From NCBI GenBank assembly GCA_937988735.1, contig CALKHQ010000114.1, positions 1-11,137 of the forward strand: a stretch of 11,137 bases of DNA, in the 5' to 3' direction. The notes beneath the pieces are model-generated. The model did no database searches. It worked only from the letters and a program-made list of their open reading frames with translations, and was not told the origin of the DNA. Numbering within the stretch: the stretch's first letter is position 1; every line of letters begins with the position of its first letter. The position numbers were made by a program, and so were the translations under genes. Below are positions 5,204 through 11,137 of this stretch, one piece after another. Source of the stretch: an uncultured Alphaproteobacteria bacterium. GTDB lineage: Bacteria > Pseudomonadota > Alphaproteobacteria > CALKHQ01.

Positions 5204-5261
5204 GAAAAGACCCGACCGGGACCTGCGTTGGTGGGGGAGAGAACCGGCAGGCCCGGTCGGG
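5204..5261 (-). terminator. Hairpin plus T-rich tract on the minus strand, probable intrinsic terminator
   Basis: Arms at 5211-5226 and 5247-5261 pair over 15 bp with one unpaired base and a 20-nt loop; the outer ten bases (CCCGACCGGG against CCCGGTCGGG) are perfect. Leftward transcripts pass the hairpin and then read TCTTTTC (5210-5204). It sits 21-78 bp before the topoisomerase start, so it could end the glycan operon or attenuate topoisomerase expression. Confidence 0.55.
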
Positions 5262-5396
5262 ACTCAGGCAGGGGCAGCTTGCACCCCCGCCGCTCACGCC
5301 TCGCTGCAGGCAGAAGGTTCGCCGCCAGGGAGACCGTCGCATTCGCGGGCGGGGTGCGCCTGTTCAATTCCCGCGCATCCGAATGGTTCCATCGCC

Positions 5397-5467
5397 CGCC
5401 AGGCAAGAGACCACCTCCTTGCCCGCAACTCGCACACACACGAACCTGCACCACCCGCTCCTCACCC
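5397..5467. repeat. Dispersed 71-bp repeat with stem-loop, copy 2
   Basis: This is the same element as at 791-861, in the same orientation. GGCAAG (5402-5407) and CTTGCC (5418-5423) form a 6-bp stem with a 10-nt loop. GCAACTCG follows, and it closes with CACCCGCTCCTCACCC. Its end overlaps the stop codon of the decarboxylase gene. In the rest of the gene-free stretch 5262-5396 I see nothing recognisable. Confidence 0.6.
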
Positions 5468-6607
5468 GCCCAACCCCCTTCCCGGGCGCGGCCCCCGCCC
5501 GTTTCCGCACGGCGGCGAGGGGAAGGCTTCCGCATCCGCGAGCGGCAGGGACGTCGCGATCTGGGGCTCGAACCAGTCGATGGTCGCTCCCAGACCCTCG
5601 CGGAGCGGGATCCGGGGCGACCAGCCGAGCAACCGCCGCGCGAGCGCAATGTCCGGACGGCGGCGCTGCGGGTCGTCCTCCGGCAGCGGCCGGTGGGCCA
5701 GCACGATCCGCCGCCCGGTGAGCGTGCCGATCAGGTCGGCGACCTCGAGGATGGTGTGCTCCTCGGGGTTGCCCAGGTTCACCGGGCCCGCCACCGCGCC
5801 CGGCGCGCGCAGCAGCCGCACCAGCCCCTCCACCAGGTCGGCGACGTAGCAGAACGACCGGGTCTGCCGGCCGCTGCCGTAGACGGTGAGCTGCTCGCCG
5901 CGCAGCGCCTGGCCGATGAAGTTGGTGATGATCCGACCGTCGTCGAGGCGCATCCGCGGGCCGTAGGTGTTGAACACGCGCGCCACGCGCACGTCCGTCC
6001 GGTACTGGCGGATGAAGTCAAAGCACAGCGTCTCGGCCACCCGCTTGCCCTCGTCGTAGCAGGCGCGCGGCCCGGTGGCGCTGACGTTGCCGCGATAGCT
6101 CTCCGGCTGGGGGTGCACCTCCGGGTCGCCGTAGATCTCGCTGGTTGAGGTCAGCAGGAAGCGCGCGCCGCGGTCGCGGGCCATCTCCAGCAGGTTCAGC
6201 GTTCCGACGATGCTGGTGGTCACCGTGTCGATCGGCGACTTCTGGTAGTGCGGCGGCGACGCGGGACAGGCGAGGTTGCACACCTCGTCGACGTCCGGGA
6301 ACACGGGCAGCGGCCTGCGCACGTCGTGCTCCATGAACACCAGCCGCGGGTCGTCGGCCAGGTGGTCCAGGTTGCCGAGCCGCCCGGTCTGCAGGCTGTC
6401 CACGCAGTACACCCGGCGGCCCTCGGCGATCAGCCGGTCGCACAGGTGGGAGCCGAGGAAGCCGGCGCCGCCGGCAACGAGCGTCGCGCGCACCCGGCGG
6501 CCGGGGCGGCGCGCGCCGCTCCCGTTGGGCTTCGGGGCCCTGATCCGGCCCCTGATGCCGGGGCTCCCGGGACGGGCGGATTCATCCGGCGGCGGGGCGG
6601 AATCCAT
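5462..6607 (-). CDS. UDP-glucuronate decarboxylase-like SDR (UDP-xylose synthase family)
   Basis: This extended short-chain dehydrogenase fits conversion of UDP-glucuronate to UDP-xylose with bound NAD. The Rossmann motif GGAGFLGSHL lies at 46-55 and Asp70 in the VYCVDS strand should bind the NAD ribose. NLACPASPPHY (111-121), the catalytic TSTSEIYGDP (153-162) with Tyr184-x3-Lys188 in YDEGKR, FNTYGPRM (212-219) and the substrate-binding QTRSFCYV (248-255) and PEDDPQRRRPDI (309-320) are all typical of UXS enzymes. The first 40 residues are a basic Pro/Gly-rich extension. The ATG at 6607 has an AAGGGAG ribosome site and overlaps the preceding gene by 26 bp. The last 20 or so residues (PSPPCGNGRGPRPGRG...) are translated from a REP-like repeat, so the original C-terminus has probably been replaced. 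A related dTDP- or UDP-sugar epimerase is a less likely alternative. Confidence 0.87.
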   Translation of the reverse strand: MDSAPPPDESARPGSPGIRGRIRAPKPNGSGARRPGRRVRATLVAGGAGFLGSHLCDRLIAEGRRVYCVDSLQTGRLGNLDHLADDPRLVFMEHDVRRPLPVFPDVDEVCNLACPASPPHYQKSPIDTVTTSIVGTLNLLEMARDRGARFLLTSTSEIYGDPEVHPQPESYRGNVSATGPRACYDEGKRVAETLCFDFIRQYRTDVRVARVFNTYGPRMRLDDGRIITNFIGQALRGEQLTVYGSGRQTRSFCYVADLVEGLVRLLRAPGAVAGPVNLGNPEEHTILEVADLIGTLTGRRIVLAHRPLPEDDPQRRRPDIALARRLLGWSPRIPLREGLGATIDWFEPQIATSLPLADAEAFPSPPCGNGRGPRPGRGLGG

Positions 6608-7733
6608 GCTTGCTCCCTTCGGTCAGGACGGACGGCGGCTGGGGGCGTTCGGCGCGCACATGGGCGAGGGCCAGCGCGAGCCCGCGCTCCAGCTCGCCGG
6701 CGCGGTGGCGGCCGGTGTGGCGGGCGAGCGTCAGCCGCCGTGCCGCCTCGGCGATTTCGGCCGCCCGCACCGCCGCATCCCCGCTCAGCGCCGCGACCAC
6801 GTCGTCCGCGGTCTCGGCAACGAGGATCGCGCGCCCGCGCGGGAAGAAGCTGTCGAGCCCGTCCCAGTCGTCGCTGATCACCGCCGTGCCGCAGGCGGCG
6901 GCCTCGAACAGGCGCACGCTGGGCGACCAGCCCAGCATCCTCATGTCCAGCCGCGTCAGGTTCAGCGTGAACAGCGACCCGCCGTAGAAGGCGGGGTGGC
7001 GGTCGGGCGCGACGTGGCCGACGTAGGCCACGTTGGCGGGCCAGGCGATGGTGTCCGGATACTGCGCGCCCGCGACCACGAACTGCCGGTTCGGCAGCCG
7101 CCGCGCCGGCTCCAGCAGCAGCCGCTCGAGCGCCGGCTGGCGGTCGGGCGAATAGGTGCCGAGGTACCCCAGGCTCCAGCGGCGCCGGAGGCCCAGCGGC
7201 CGGTAACGCTCGTCGTCCACCATGCAGTGAAGCGGCAGCGCGATCTCCGCGCCGAAATCCTGCTCCAGCCGCTTCAGCGCCGGTCCGCTGGCGAAGCTGA
7301 ACACGACGTCGAACATCGGGATCTGCCGGGCGGCGACATAGCTGCAGTCGCCGCGGTCCAGTGCCGCCAGCGTCACCGGGGTGTCGATGTCGTAGAAGCC
7401 GACCAGCCCGCCGGCGTGCGCCAGCACCCGGTCGATCACCATCACGCCCTCGGGCACGTAGGAGCCGACGACGACGGCGTCGGCGCGGGCGAGCGTGCGC
7501 CGGTGGCGGAGCAGCAGGTCCTCGACCCCGGAATAGTAGTCCAGTCGGCACCAGTCGGGTTCGCGCAGGTCCCGGTTGTCGCGGTACCAGGGCACGTCCC
7601 GCTCGAGGAAGGTGATGTCGTGCCCCTTCTCGGCCAGCCCGCGCAGCAGCGCGCGGTAGGTCGTCGCGTGGCCGTTCCCCCAGGACGAGCTCAGCGACAG
7701 GCCGAGGAAGACGAGGTTCTGCGGACGGGTCAT
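6582..7733 (-). CDS. CgeB-like glycosyltransferase, paralogue 1
   Basis: The 383-residue protein has a GT-B-type layout. An N-terminal half begins NLVFLGLSLSSSWGNGHATT and shows repeated Rossmann strands. A C-terminal Glyco_trans_1_2-like half contains LGYLGTYSPDRQP (188-200), FVVAGAQYP (218-226), NVAYVGHVAP (234-243) and the donor-binding SPSVRLFEAAACGTAVISDD (270-289). This is the pattern of COG4641/CgeB proteins, which transfer sugars from nucleotide donors; the donor and acceptor here are unknown. There is no signal peptide, so it should be cytosolic or membrane-associated. The ATG overlaps the preceding stop (ATGA) and its 3' end overlaps the decarboxylase start, so the genes form one operon. 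It is a clear tandem paralogue of the next two genes to the right. Confidence 0.83.
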   Translation of the reverse strand: MTRPQNLVFLGLSLSSSWGNGHATTYRALLRGLAEKGHDITFLERDVPWYRDNRDLREPDWCRLDYYSGVEDLLLRHRRTLARADAVVVGSYVPEGVMVIDRVLAHAGGLVGFYDIDTPVTLAALDRGDCSYVAARQIPMFDVVFSFASGPALKRLEQDFGAEIALPLHCMVDDERYRPLGLRRRWSLGYLGTYSPDRQPALERLLLEPARRLPNRQFVVAGAQYPDTIAWPANVAYVGHVAPDRHPAFYGGSLFTLNLTRLDMRMLGWSPSVRLFEAAACGTAVISDDWDGLDSFFPRGRAILVAETADDVVAALSGDAAVRAAEIAEAARRLTLARHTGRHRAGELERGLALALAHVRAERPQPPSVLTEGSKHGFRPAAG

Positions 7734-8824
7734 GCTGCCAGCACCTTCTGCCTGTCGGTCAGGAGCCTCCTGAACAGGGCGTCCACCTCCCGGGCCCGGC
7801 GGGCGTAGGTGTGGTCGGCCAGCACCCGGTCCCGCGCCCGCCGCCCGATCTCCCGCGCCCCGGTGCCGGTCAGGCCGGCGAGCAGGTCGAGCACGTCCTG
7901 CCCGTCGCGCGCGACCAGGATCTCCTTCCCGGGCGCAAAGAATGCCGCGATGCCTTCCCAGGCGTCGGTGATGACGCAGGCGCCGGCCGCGGCCGCCTCG
8001 AACACCCGCGTCGGCGGGGAATAGCCGCGGCGGGCCATGCTTTCCCGGTTCACGTTGAGGATCGCGCGCGGCGTCGAGTTGAAGGCGTTGTGGTCGCCGG
8101 TGCCGACATGGCCGAGGTGGCGCACGTTGGCCGGCAGCACTGCGTCGTCCCAGCCGGCGCCGCCGAGGAGGAAGCGCCGCTCCGGCGCCTGCCGGGCCGG
8201 GACGAACAGGAACTCCTCCACCCGCGCCTCGCGGTCGGGCAGCCGGTTGCCGAGGAAGCCGAGGTCGGCCTCGAACCGCCGGTCGGTCGGGGCCGGGAAG
8301 TGCGTCTCCGGGTCGATGCCGTTGTAGATCGGGAAACAGCGGCGGGCGCCGAAGGCAACGTACTCGCCGCACACCTCCTGCCCGCCGCCATAGACGATCA
8401 CCGAGTCCAGCGCCGGCAGCAGCCGGTGCAGCGCTGCCTTCGGGTCCGTACGGAGCGACGCCAGCGTCGCCGGCGCGTCCACATCCCACCAGATCCGGAT
8501 CGCGTCGGGCCGCGCAGCGGCCATCGTCATCTCCAGCAGCGCGTCGTCGTGCGTCCCGACGCCGCTCGCCTTCACCACCACGTCCGCCATGCGGGCCCAG
8601 CAGCTCGCCCGCGCCACGCCCTCGTCGCTCGCCGGATAGACCACCACGTCGCACCAGTCGGGCGGCTCGATATCGCGTCGCTCCTGACGGCCGAAGGCGT
8701 TCGGCTCGAGGAAGGTCACCCGGTGACCGAGGGCCGCCAGAGCCCTGATCAGACCCCGGTAGTAGGTCGCAGCCCCGTTCCAGTAGGACGAGAGGATGCT
8801 GGACCCGTAGAAGGCGATGTTCAT
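7730..8824 (-). CDS. CgeB-like glycosyltransferase, paralogue 2
   Basis: The 364-residue protein is the closest relative of its left neighbour. The N-terminus AFYGSSILSSYWNGAATYYR (4-23) parallels the neighbour's SLSSSWGNGHATTYR, and RVTFLE (35-40) parallels DITFLE. The C-terminal half has LGFLGNRLPDRE (188-199), FLLGGAGWDD (218-227), NVRHLGHVG (233-241) and SPPTRVFEAAAAGACVITDA (269-288), the donor-binding region of CgeB/Glyco_trans_1_2 enzymes. RIWWDVDAPATLASL (110-124) matches the neighbour's GFYDIDTPVTLAAL. The ATG has a GGAGG ribosome site seven bases upstream and overlaps the previous stop as ATGA. It presumably adds one sugar of the same glycan; substrate unknown. Confidence 0.83.
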   Translation of the reverse strand: MNIAFYGSSILSSYWNGAATYYRGLIRALAALGHRVTFLEPNAFGRQERRDIEPPDWCDVVVYPASDEGVARASCWARMADVVVKASGVGTHDDALLEMTMAAARPDAIRIWWDVDAPATLASLRTDPKAALHRLLPALDSVIVYGGGQEVCGEYVAFGARRCFPIYNGIDPETHFPAPTDRRFEADLGFLGNRLPDREARVEEFLFVPARQAPERRFLLGGAGWDDAVLPANVRHLGHVGTGDHNAFNSTPRAILNVNRESMARRGYSPPTRVFEAAAAGACVITDAWEGIAAFFAPGKEILVARDGQDVLDLLAGLTGTGAREIGRRARDRVLADHTYARRAREVDALFRRLLTDRQKVLAA

Positions 8825-9954
8825 TCGGCGGCCTCCATGGTGGGCATGACGGCGGTCCCGGGCCTGATGCGGGCCAGGATCGCGAACAGTTCGTCGGCAC
8901 GGTGGCTGCAGCCGTGCCGCTGCAGGATCGTTTCGCGGCCCTTGCGCGACAGGCTCGCGGCCAGGTCGCGGTCGCGGAGCACGCGCCGGAGCTGGCGCCG
9001 CATCTGCACGCCGGAGCGCGCGGTCAGATAGTCCTCGCCGGTGCGGAACAACCCCTCGGCGTCGGACCACGGCGCCGACACCAGCGGGATACCGCAGGCC
9101 AGCGCCTCGAACATGCGAATGGTGGGGATGCCCGGCAGCGCCTCCGCGTAGAAGCGGCGCGGCACGTGCACCGTCGCCCGGTGGGCCGCGAACACCGCGG
9201 GCACGCGGGCGTTCGGCAGCCAGCCGGCGTAGCGGATGCCGGCGTCCGCAAGCGCCCGGCGCGCAGCGTCCGGATAGCGCACCCCGTGCACGGTCGCGGC
9301 GAGGCCGAGGTCGGCGACGGGACGCACGAGATAGTCGGCCAGCTCCGCGCTGCGTTCGCCGTCGCCCCAGTTGCCGATCCACACCAGGTCGCGGTCGCGC
9401 GCCACGCCGGGGACGGGCGCGAACAGCCGCGTGTCCGCCGCCTCGTGCCATACGTGCACGTTGCGCCCCCAGCCGTGCCGGCGGTACGTCTCGGCCAGCA
9501 CGGCCCCGAAGGCGAGCACCCCGTCATAGCCATCGAGGTCGAGCCGGCGCATCTCCTCCGGCGCCGAAACCGCCCGGTGGTGGGTGTCGTGGAACAGCAG
9601 CACGAAGGGAGCACCCGCCGCACGCCGCCGGCCGAGCGCCGTCACCAGCGCCGGGTCGGTCCATTCGTGGACGATCACCACGTCCGCGTCGTCCAGCGCC
9701 GGCTCCAGCTCGGCGAGCCTGCGGTAGCGGAGGAACGGCAGCTCCGGGAAATCCGCGCGGAATCGGTCGACCACGACCGGCCCCCGCTCGGCGACCAGGC
9801 TGGCCAGGCTCCAGCCGTCCGCCGGCTCGGCCGCCAGCGCCCGGTGTCCGCGGGCGATCAGCTCGCGCATCATGCCGCGCTGGAAATGCGCATTGCCGTG
9901 GTTCCAGTCCGAGATGATCGAGTGGGTGAGGAACAGGAACCGCATCGACGCCAT
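8821..9954 (-). CDS. CgeB-like glycosyltransferase, paralogue 3
   Basis: The 377-residue protein keeps the N-terminal signature of its two neighbours (FLFLTHSIISDWNHGNAHFQ, 6-25) but is more distant elsewhere. VVIVHEW (92-98) and FVLLFHDTHHR (117-127) are typical acceptor-side strands. LVWIGNWGDGERSAEL (190-205) resembles the DLVWIGNWGD-type motif of COG4641 proteins. IPTIRMFEALACGIPLVSAP (276-295) is the nucleotide-sugar region. The start used makes a TGATG junction with the upstream gene; a second ATG at 9945 would shorten it by three residues. No strong Shine-Dalgarno sequence is visible, which fits translation by reinitiation. The end couples to paralogue 2 by ATGA. Donor and acceptor are unknown. 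Confidence 0.82.
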   Translation of the reverse strand: MASMRFLFLTHSIISDWNHGNAHFQRGMMRELIARGHRALAAEPADGWSLASLVAERGPVVVDRFRADFPELPFLRYRRLAELEPALDDADVVIVHEWTDPALVTALGRRRAAGAPFVLLFHDTHHRAVSAPEEMRRLDLDGYDGVLAFGAVLAETYRRHGWGRNVHVWHEAADTRLFAPVPGVARDRDLVWIGNWGDGERSAELADYLVRPVADLGLAATVHGVRYPDAARRALADAGIRYAGWLPNARVPAVFAAHRATVHVPRRFYAEALPGIPTIRMFEALACGIPLVSAPWSDAEGLFRTGEDYLTARSGVQMRRQLRRVLRDRDLAASLSRKGRETILQRHGCSHRADELFAILARIRPGTAVMPTMEAAE

Positions 9955-11030
9955 CACACGGCCACCCGCCAGCCGGCGGCCTCCCGCCCGTAGGCGCGCA
10001 TGAGCGCGGCGGCCTGGGTCGGCAGGCTGAACAGCTGCGCGCGGGCCCGGGCGGCGGTGGCGAAGCCGACGCGCAGCCGGTCGTCCAGCGCCAGCCGGTT
10101 GATGGCGTAGGCGAAAGCGACCGGGTCGCGCGGGTCGGCGAACAGCGCCGCCCCGTCCCACAGCTCGCGGAAGGTGGGGATGTCGGCGAGCACCAGCGCC
10201 GCGCCGGCGGTTGCCGCCTCCAGCACGGCCAGCCCGAACGGCTCGTAGAGCGAGGGCGAGGCGAAGATCCCCGCCTCCGCCAGCCGCGCCCGCATCTCGC
10301 GATGGCAGAGCTCGCCGACCCACACGGCCGTGCGCAGCGGCGGAGCGCTCGCGCTGTCGGCCGCCATCGGCCCGGCGACGCAGACCGGCCAGGCGGCCCG
10401 CGCCGCAGCCGCGTCGAGGCCGGCCAGGTTCTTGCCCTCGTCCCACCACCGGCCGGCGGCCAGCACGCAGGGCCGCTTGAACGCCGGCTCGACCGGCCGC
10501 ACGCCGTTGCAGACCACGTGCAGCCGCGGCAGCGGCCCGTACTCCGCCTCCAGCGCGACCGCGAAGGCGCGGGTTGGCGCAATCGCGCGGTCGGCCTCGG
10601 CCAGGGCCGTCGCGGTGGCGTCGCGATGCCAGCGCCAGGTTTCGGGCAGCGGGCCCGTCTTCACCGCCCGCCACCAGGTGGCGAGGCAGGAATGGACCGC
10701 GGCGACGCGCAGCGAGTCCTTCTCCACCCAGGGCAGCAGCGCCGGAGCGTTGACGTGGACGACGTCGGCGCCGTGGCGGCGGACGAAACCGGCGAGCGCG
10801 CTGCCGCTCCGCTCCAGCCCCTCCTCGCCCGCGCACGACCAGTCCAGCGGGCCGTCCAGCCATGCGAGCGGCAGGCCCGCCGCCTCGGCTTCGGCCCGCC
10901 TGTCCACCGTCGGCGCCGGACCCAGCCCGACCAGCGTCACCTCCACGCCCAGCGCCATCAGCGCGCTGCCGGCGTCGATTGCGTAACGCCAGACGCCGCC
11001 GACCGCGTCGGTGGTCATCACCAGCCGCAT
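9954..11030 (-). CDS. GT4-type glycosyltransferase (GT-B, retaining)
   Basis: The 358-residue protein has the family-typical N-terminus MRLVMTTDAVGGVWRYAID, a donor-side domain with CVLAAGRWWDEGKN (188-201), and the retaining GT4 signature EPFGLAVLE (Glu263 and Glu271, the E-x7-E motif) followed by LADIPTFRELW. This places it in glycosyltransferase family 4, unlike the CgeB-like neighbours. I set the start at 11030: it forms a TGATG junction with the preceding gene, identical to the one at its own 3' end, and gives the conserved N-terminus. The upstream ATG at 11042 would overlap that gene by 13 bases. Substrate is unknown; position suggests it acts in the same pathway as the other transferases. 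Confidence 0.87.
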   Translation of the reverse strand: MRLVMTTDAVGGVWRYAIDAGSALMALGVEVTLVGLGPAPTVDRRAEAEAAGLPLAWLDGPLDWSCAGEEGLERSGSALAGFVRRHGADVVHVNAPALLPWVEKDSLRVAAVHSCLATWWRAVKTGPLPETWRWHRDATATALAEADRAIAPTRAFAVALEAEYGPLPRLHVVCNGVRPVEPAFKRPCVLAAGRWWDEGKNLAGLDAAAARAAWPVCVAGPMAADSASAPPLRTAVWVGELCHREMRARLAEAGIFASPSLYEPFGLAVLEAATAGAALVLADIPTFRELWDGAALFADPRDPVAFAYAINRLALDDRLRVGFATAARARAQLFSLPTQAAALMRAYGREAAGWRVAV

Positions 11031-11137
11031 CAGTCGCGGCATGTGCGCTCGAGCACCGCGAGGTCCGCGGGGCGCTCCTCCTGGATGTCGCTGAACCGTT
11101 CGAAGCTGGCGAGATAGTGGGCGTGGGCGCGCTCCCA
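11030..11137 (-). CDS. C-terminal end of an unidentified protein (partial, runs off right edge)
   Basis: Thirty-five codons ending in TGA are inside the window. The peptide contains AHAHYLASFERFSDIQEERP and ends DLAVLERTCRD. It is a charged amphipathic helix-like tail with no motif I can assign. The stop overlaps the GT4 start as TGATG, so it is the preceding cistron of the glycosyltransferase operon. Confidence 0.6.
   Translation of the reverse strand, partial: WERAHAHYLASFERFSDIQEERPADLAVLERTCRD

Noticed and set aside
3909..5849. Long plus-strand open frame across the methyltransferase, topoisomerase and decarboxylase genes
   Set aside because: It is antisense to recognised genes; its translation is Arg/Ala/Pro-rich with no domain. 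In DNA this GC-rich the frame opposite a real gene often stays open.
6276..7808. Long plus-strand open frame opposite the decarboxylase and first CgeB-like gene
   Set aside because: The minus strand carries clear motifs (UXS and CgeB signatures) and the plus-strand product is His/Val/Arg-rich low complexity. It is a shadow.
8825..9451. Upstream extension of the second CgeB-like gene in the same frame
   Set aside because: The extension overlaps the third CgeB-like gene in another frame and translates to low-complexity Arg/Ala sequence; the ATG at 8824 has a GGAGG ribosome site and an ATGA junction.

Overview
The window is very GC-rich and has dense, short-spaced genes on the minus strand with GTG starts. 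It carries alphaproteobacterial signatures: two direct-repeat LexA boxes of the GTTC-N7-GTTC type, a small 'TTDHD...RRWAEERGG' acidic protein, and a CgeB-like glycosyltransferase cluster with a TIGR04290-type methyltransferase. I infer an alphaproteobacterium, probably Acetobacteraceae (Roseomonas-like). This rests on pattern recognition, not on a search.

Region 1 (about 1-2850) looks like a compact prophage-derived or phage-like regulatory and packaging module. A rightward CI-type S24 repressor (2145-2849) has an XRE helix-turn-helix, an Ala-Gly cleavage site and a Ser/Lys dyad. It faces a leftward series: a DUF6456-like protein (1450-1950), a DUF559 Vsr-like endonuclease (981-1391), a small-terminase-like protein (200-703) and the start of a further gene that runs off the left edge (1-203). 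Two perfect LexA (SOS) boxes, at 1988-2002 and 1430-1444, lie ahead of the DUF6456-like gene and the DUF559 gene. The second box abuts a TTGACA-17-TAGGAT promoter. The module therefore appears to have two routes of SOS control: RecA-stimulated repressor self-cleavage and host LexA. The DUF559 gene is itself unusual, with a hexanucleotide expansion and a pair of compensating frameshifts.

Region 2 (2850-3417) holds one small acidic protein gene (2930-3211) followed by an inverted pair of REP-like palindromes.

Region 3 (3418-11137) is a leftward nucleotide-sugar and glycosyltransferase cluster. Reading with transcription, from right to left, it contains the tail of an unidentified gene, a GT4-type glycosyltransferase, three tandem CgeB-like glycosyltransferase paralogues and a UDP-glucuronate decarboxylase-like SDR (UDP-xylose synthase). 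The first five genes are linked by TGATG or ATGA junctions, and the SDR start overlaps the preceding gene by 26 bp. A 278-bp gap with a strong hairpin plus T-rich tract and a dispersed repeat then precedes a type IB topoisomerase translationally coupled (ATGA) to the TIGR04290-like methyltransferase. The cluster probably assembles a xylose-containing or related surface glycan or glycosylated metabolite; its product cannot be told from the sequence.

Stretches without genes: 704-980 (REP-like palindromes plus a 71-bp dispersed repeat), 1951-2144 (divergent regulatory region), 3212-3417 (inverted REP pair) and 5184-5461 (hairpin and second dispersed-repeat copy). I see no tRNA, rRNA, CRISPR array, transposase or integrase.
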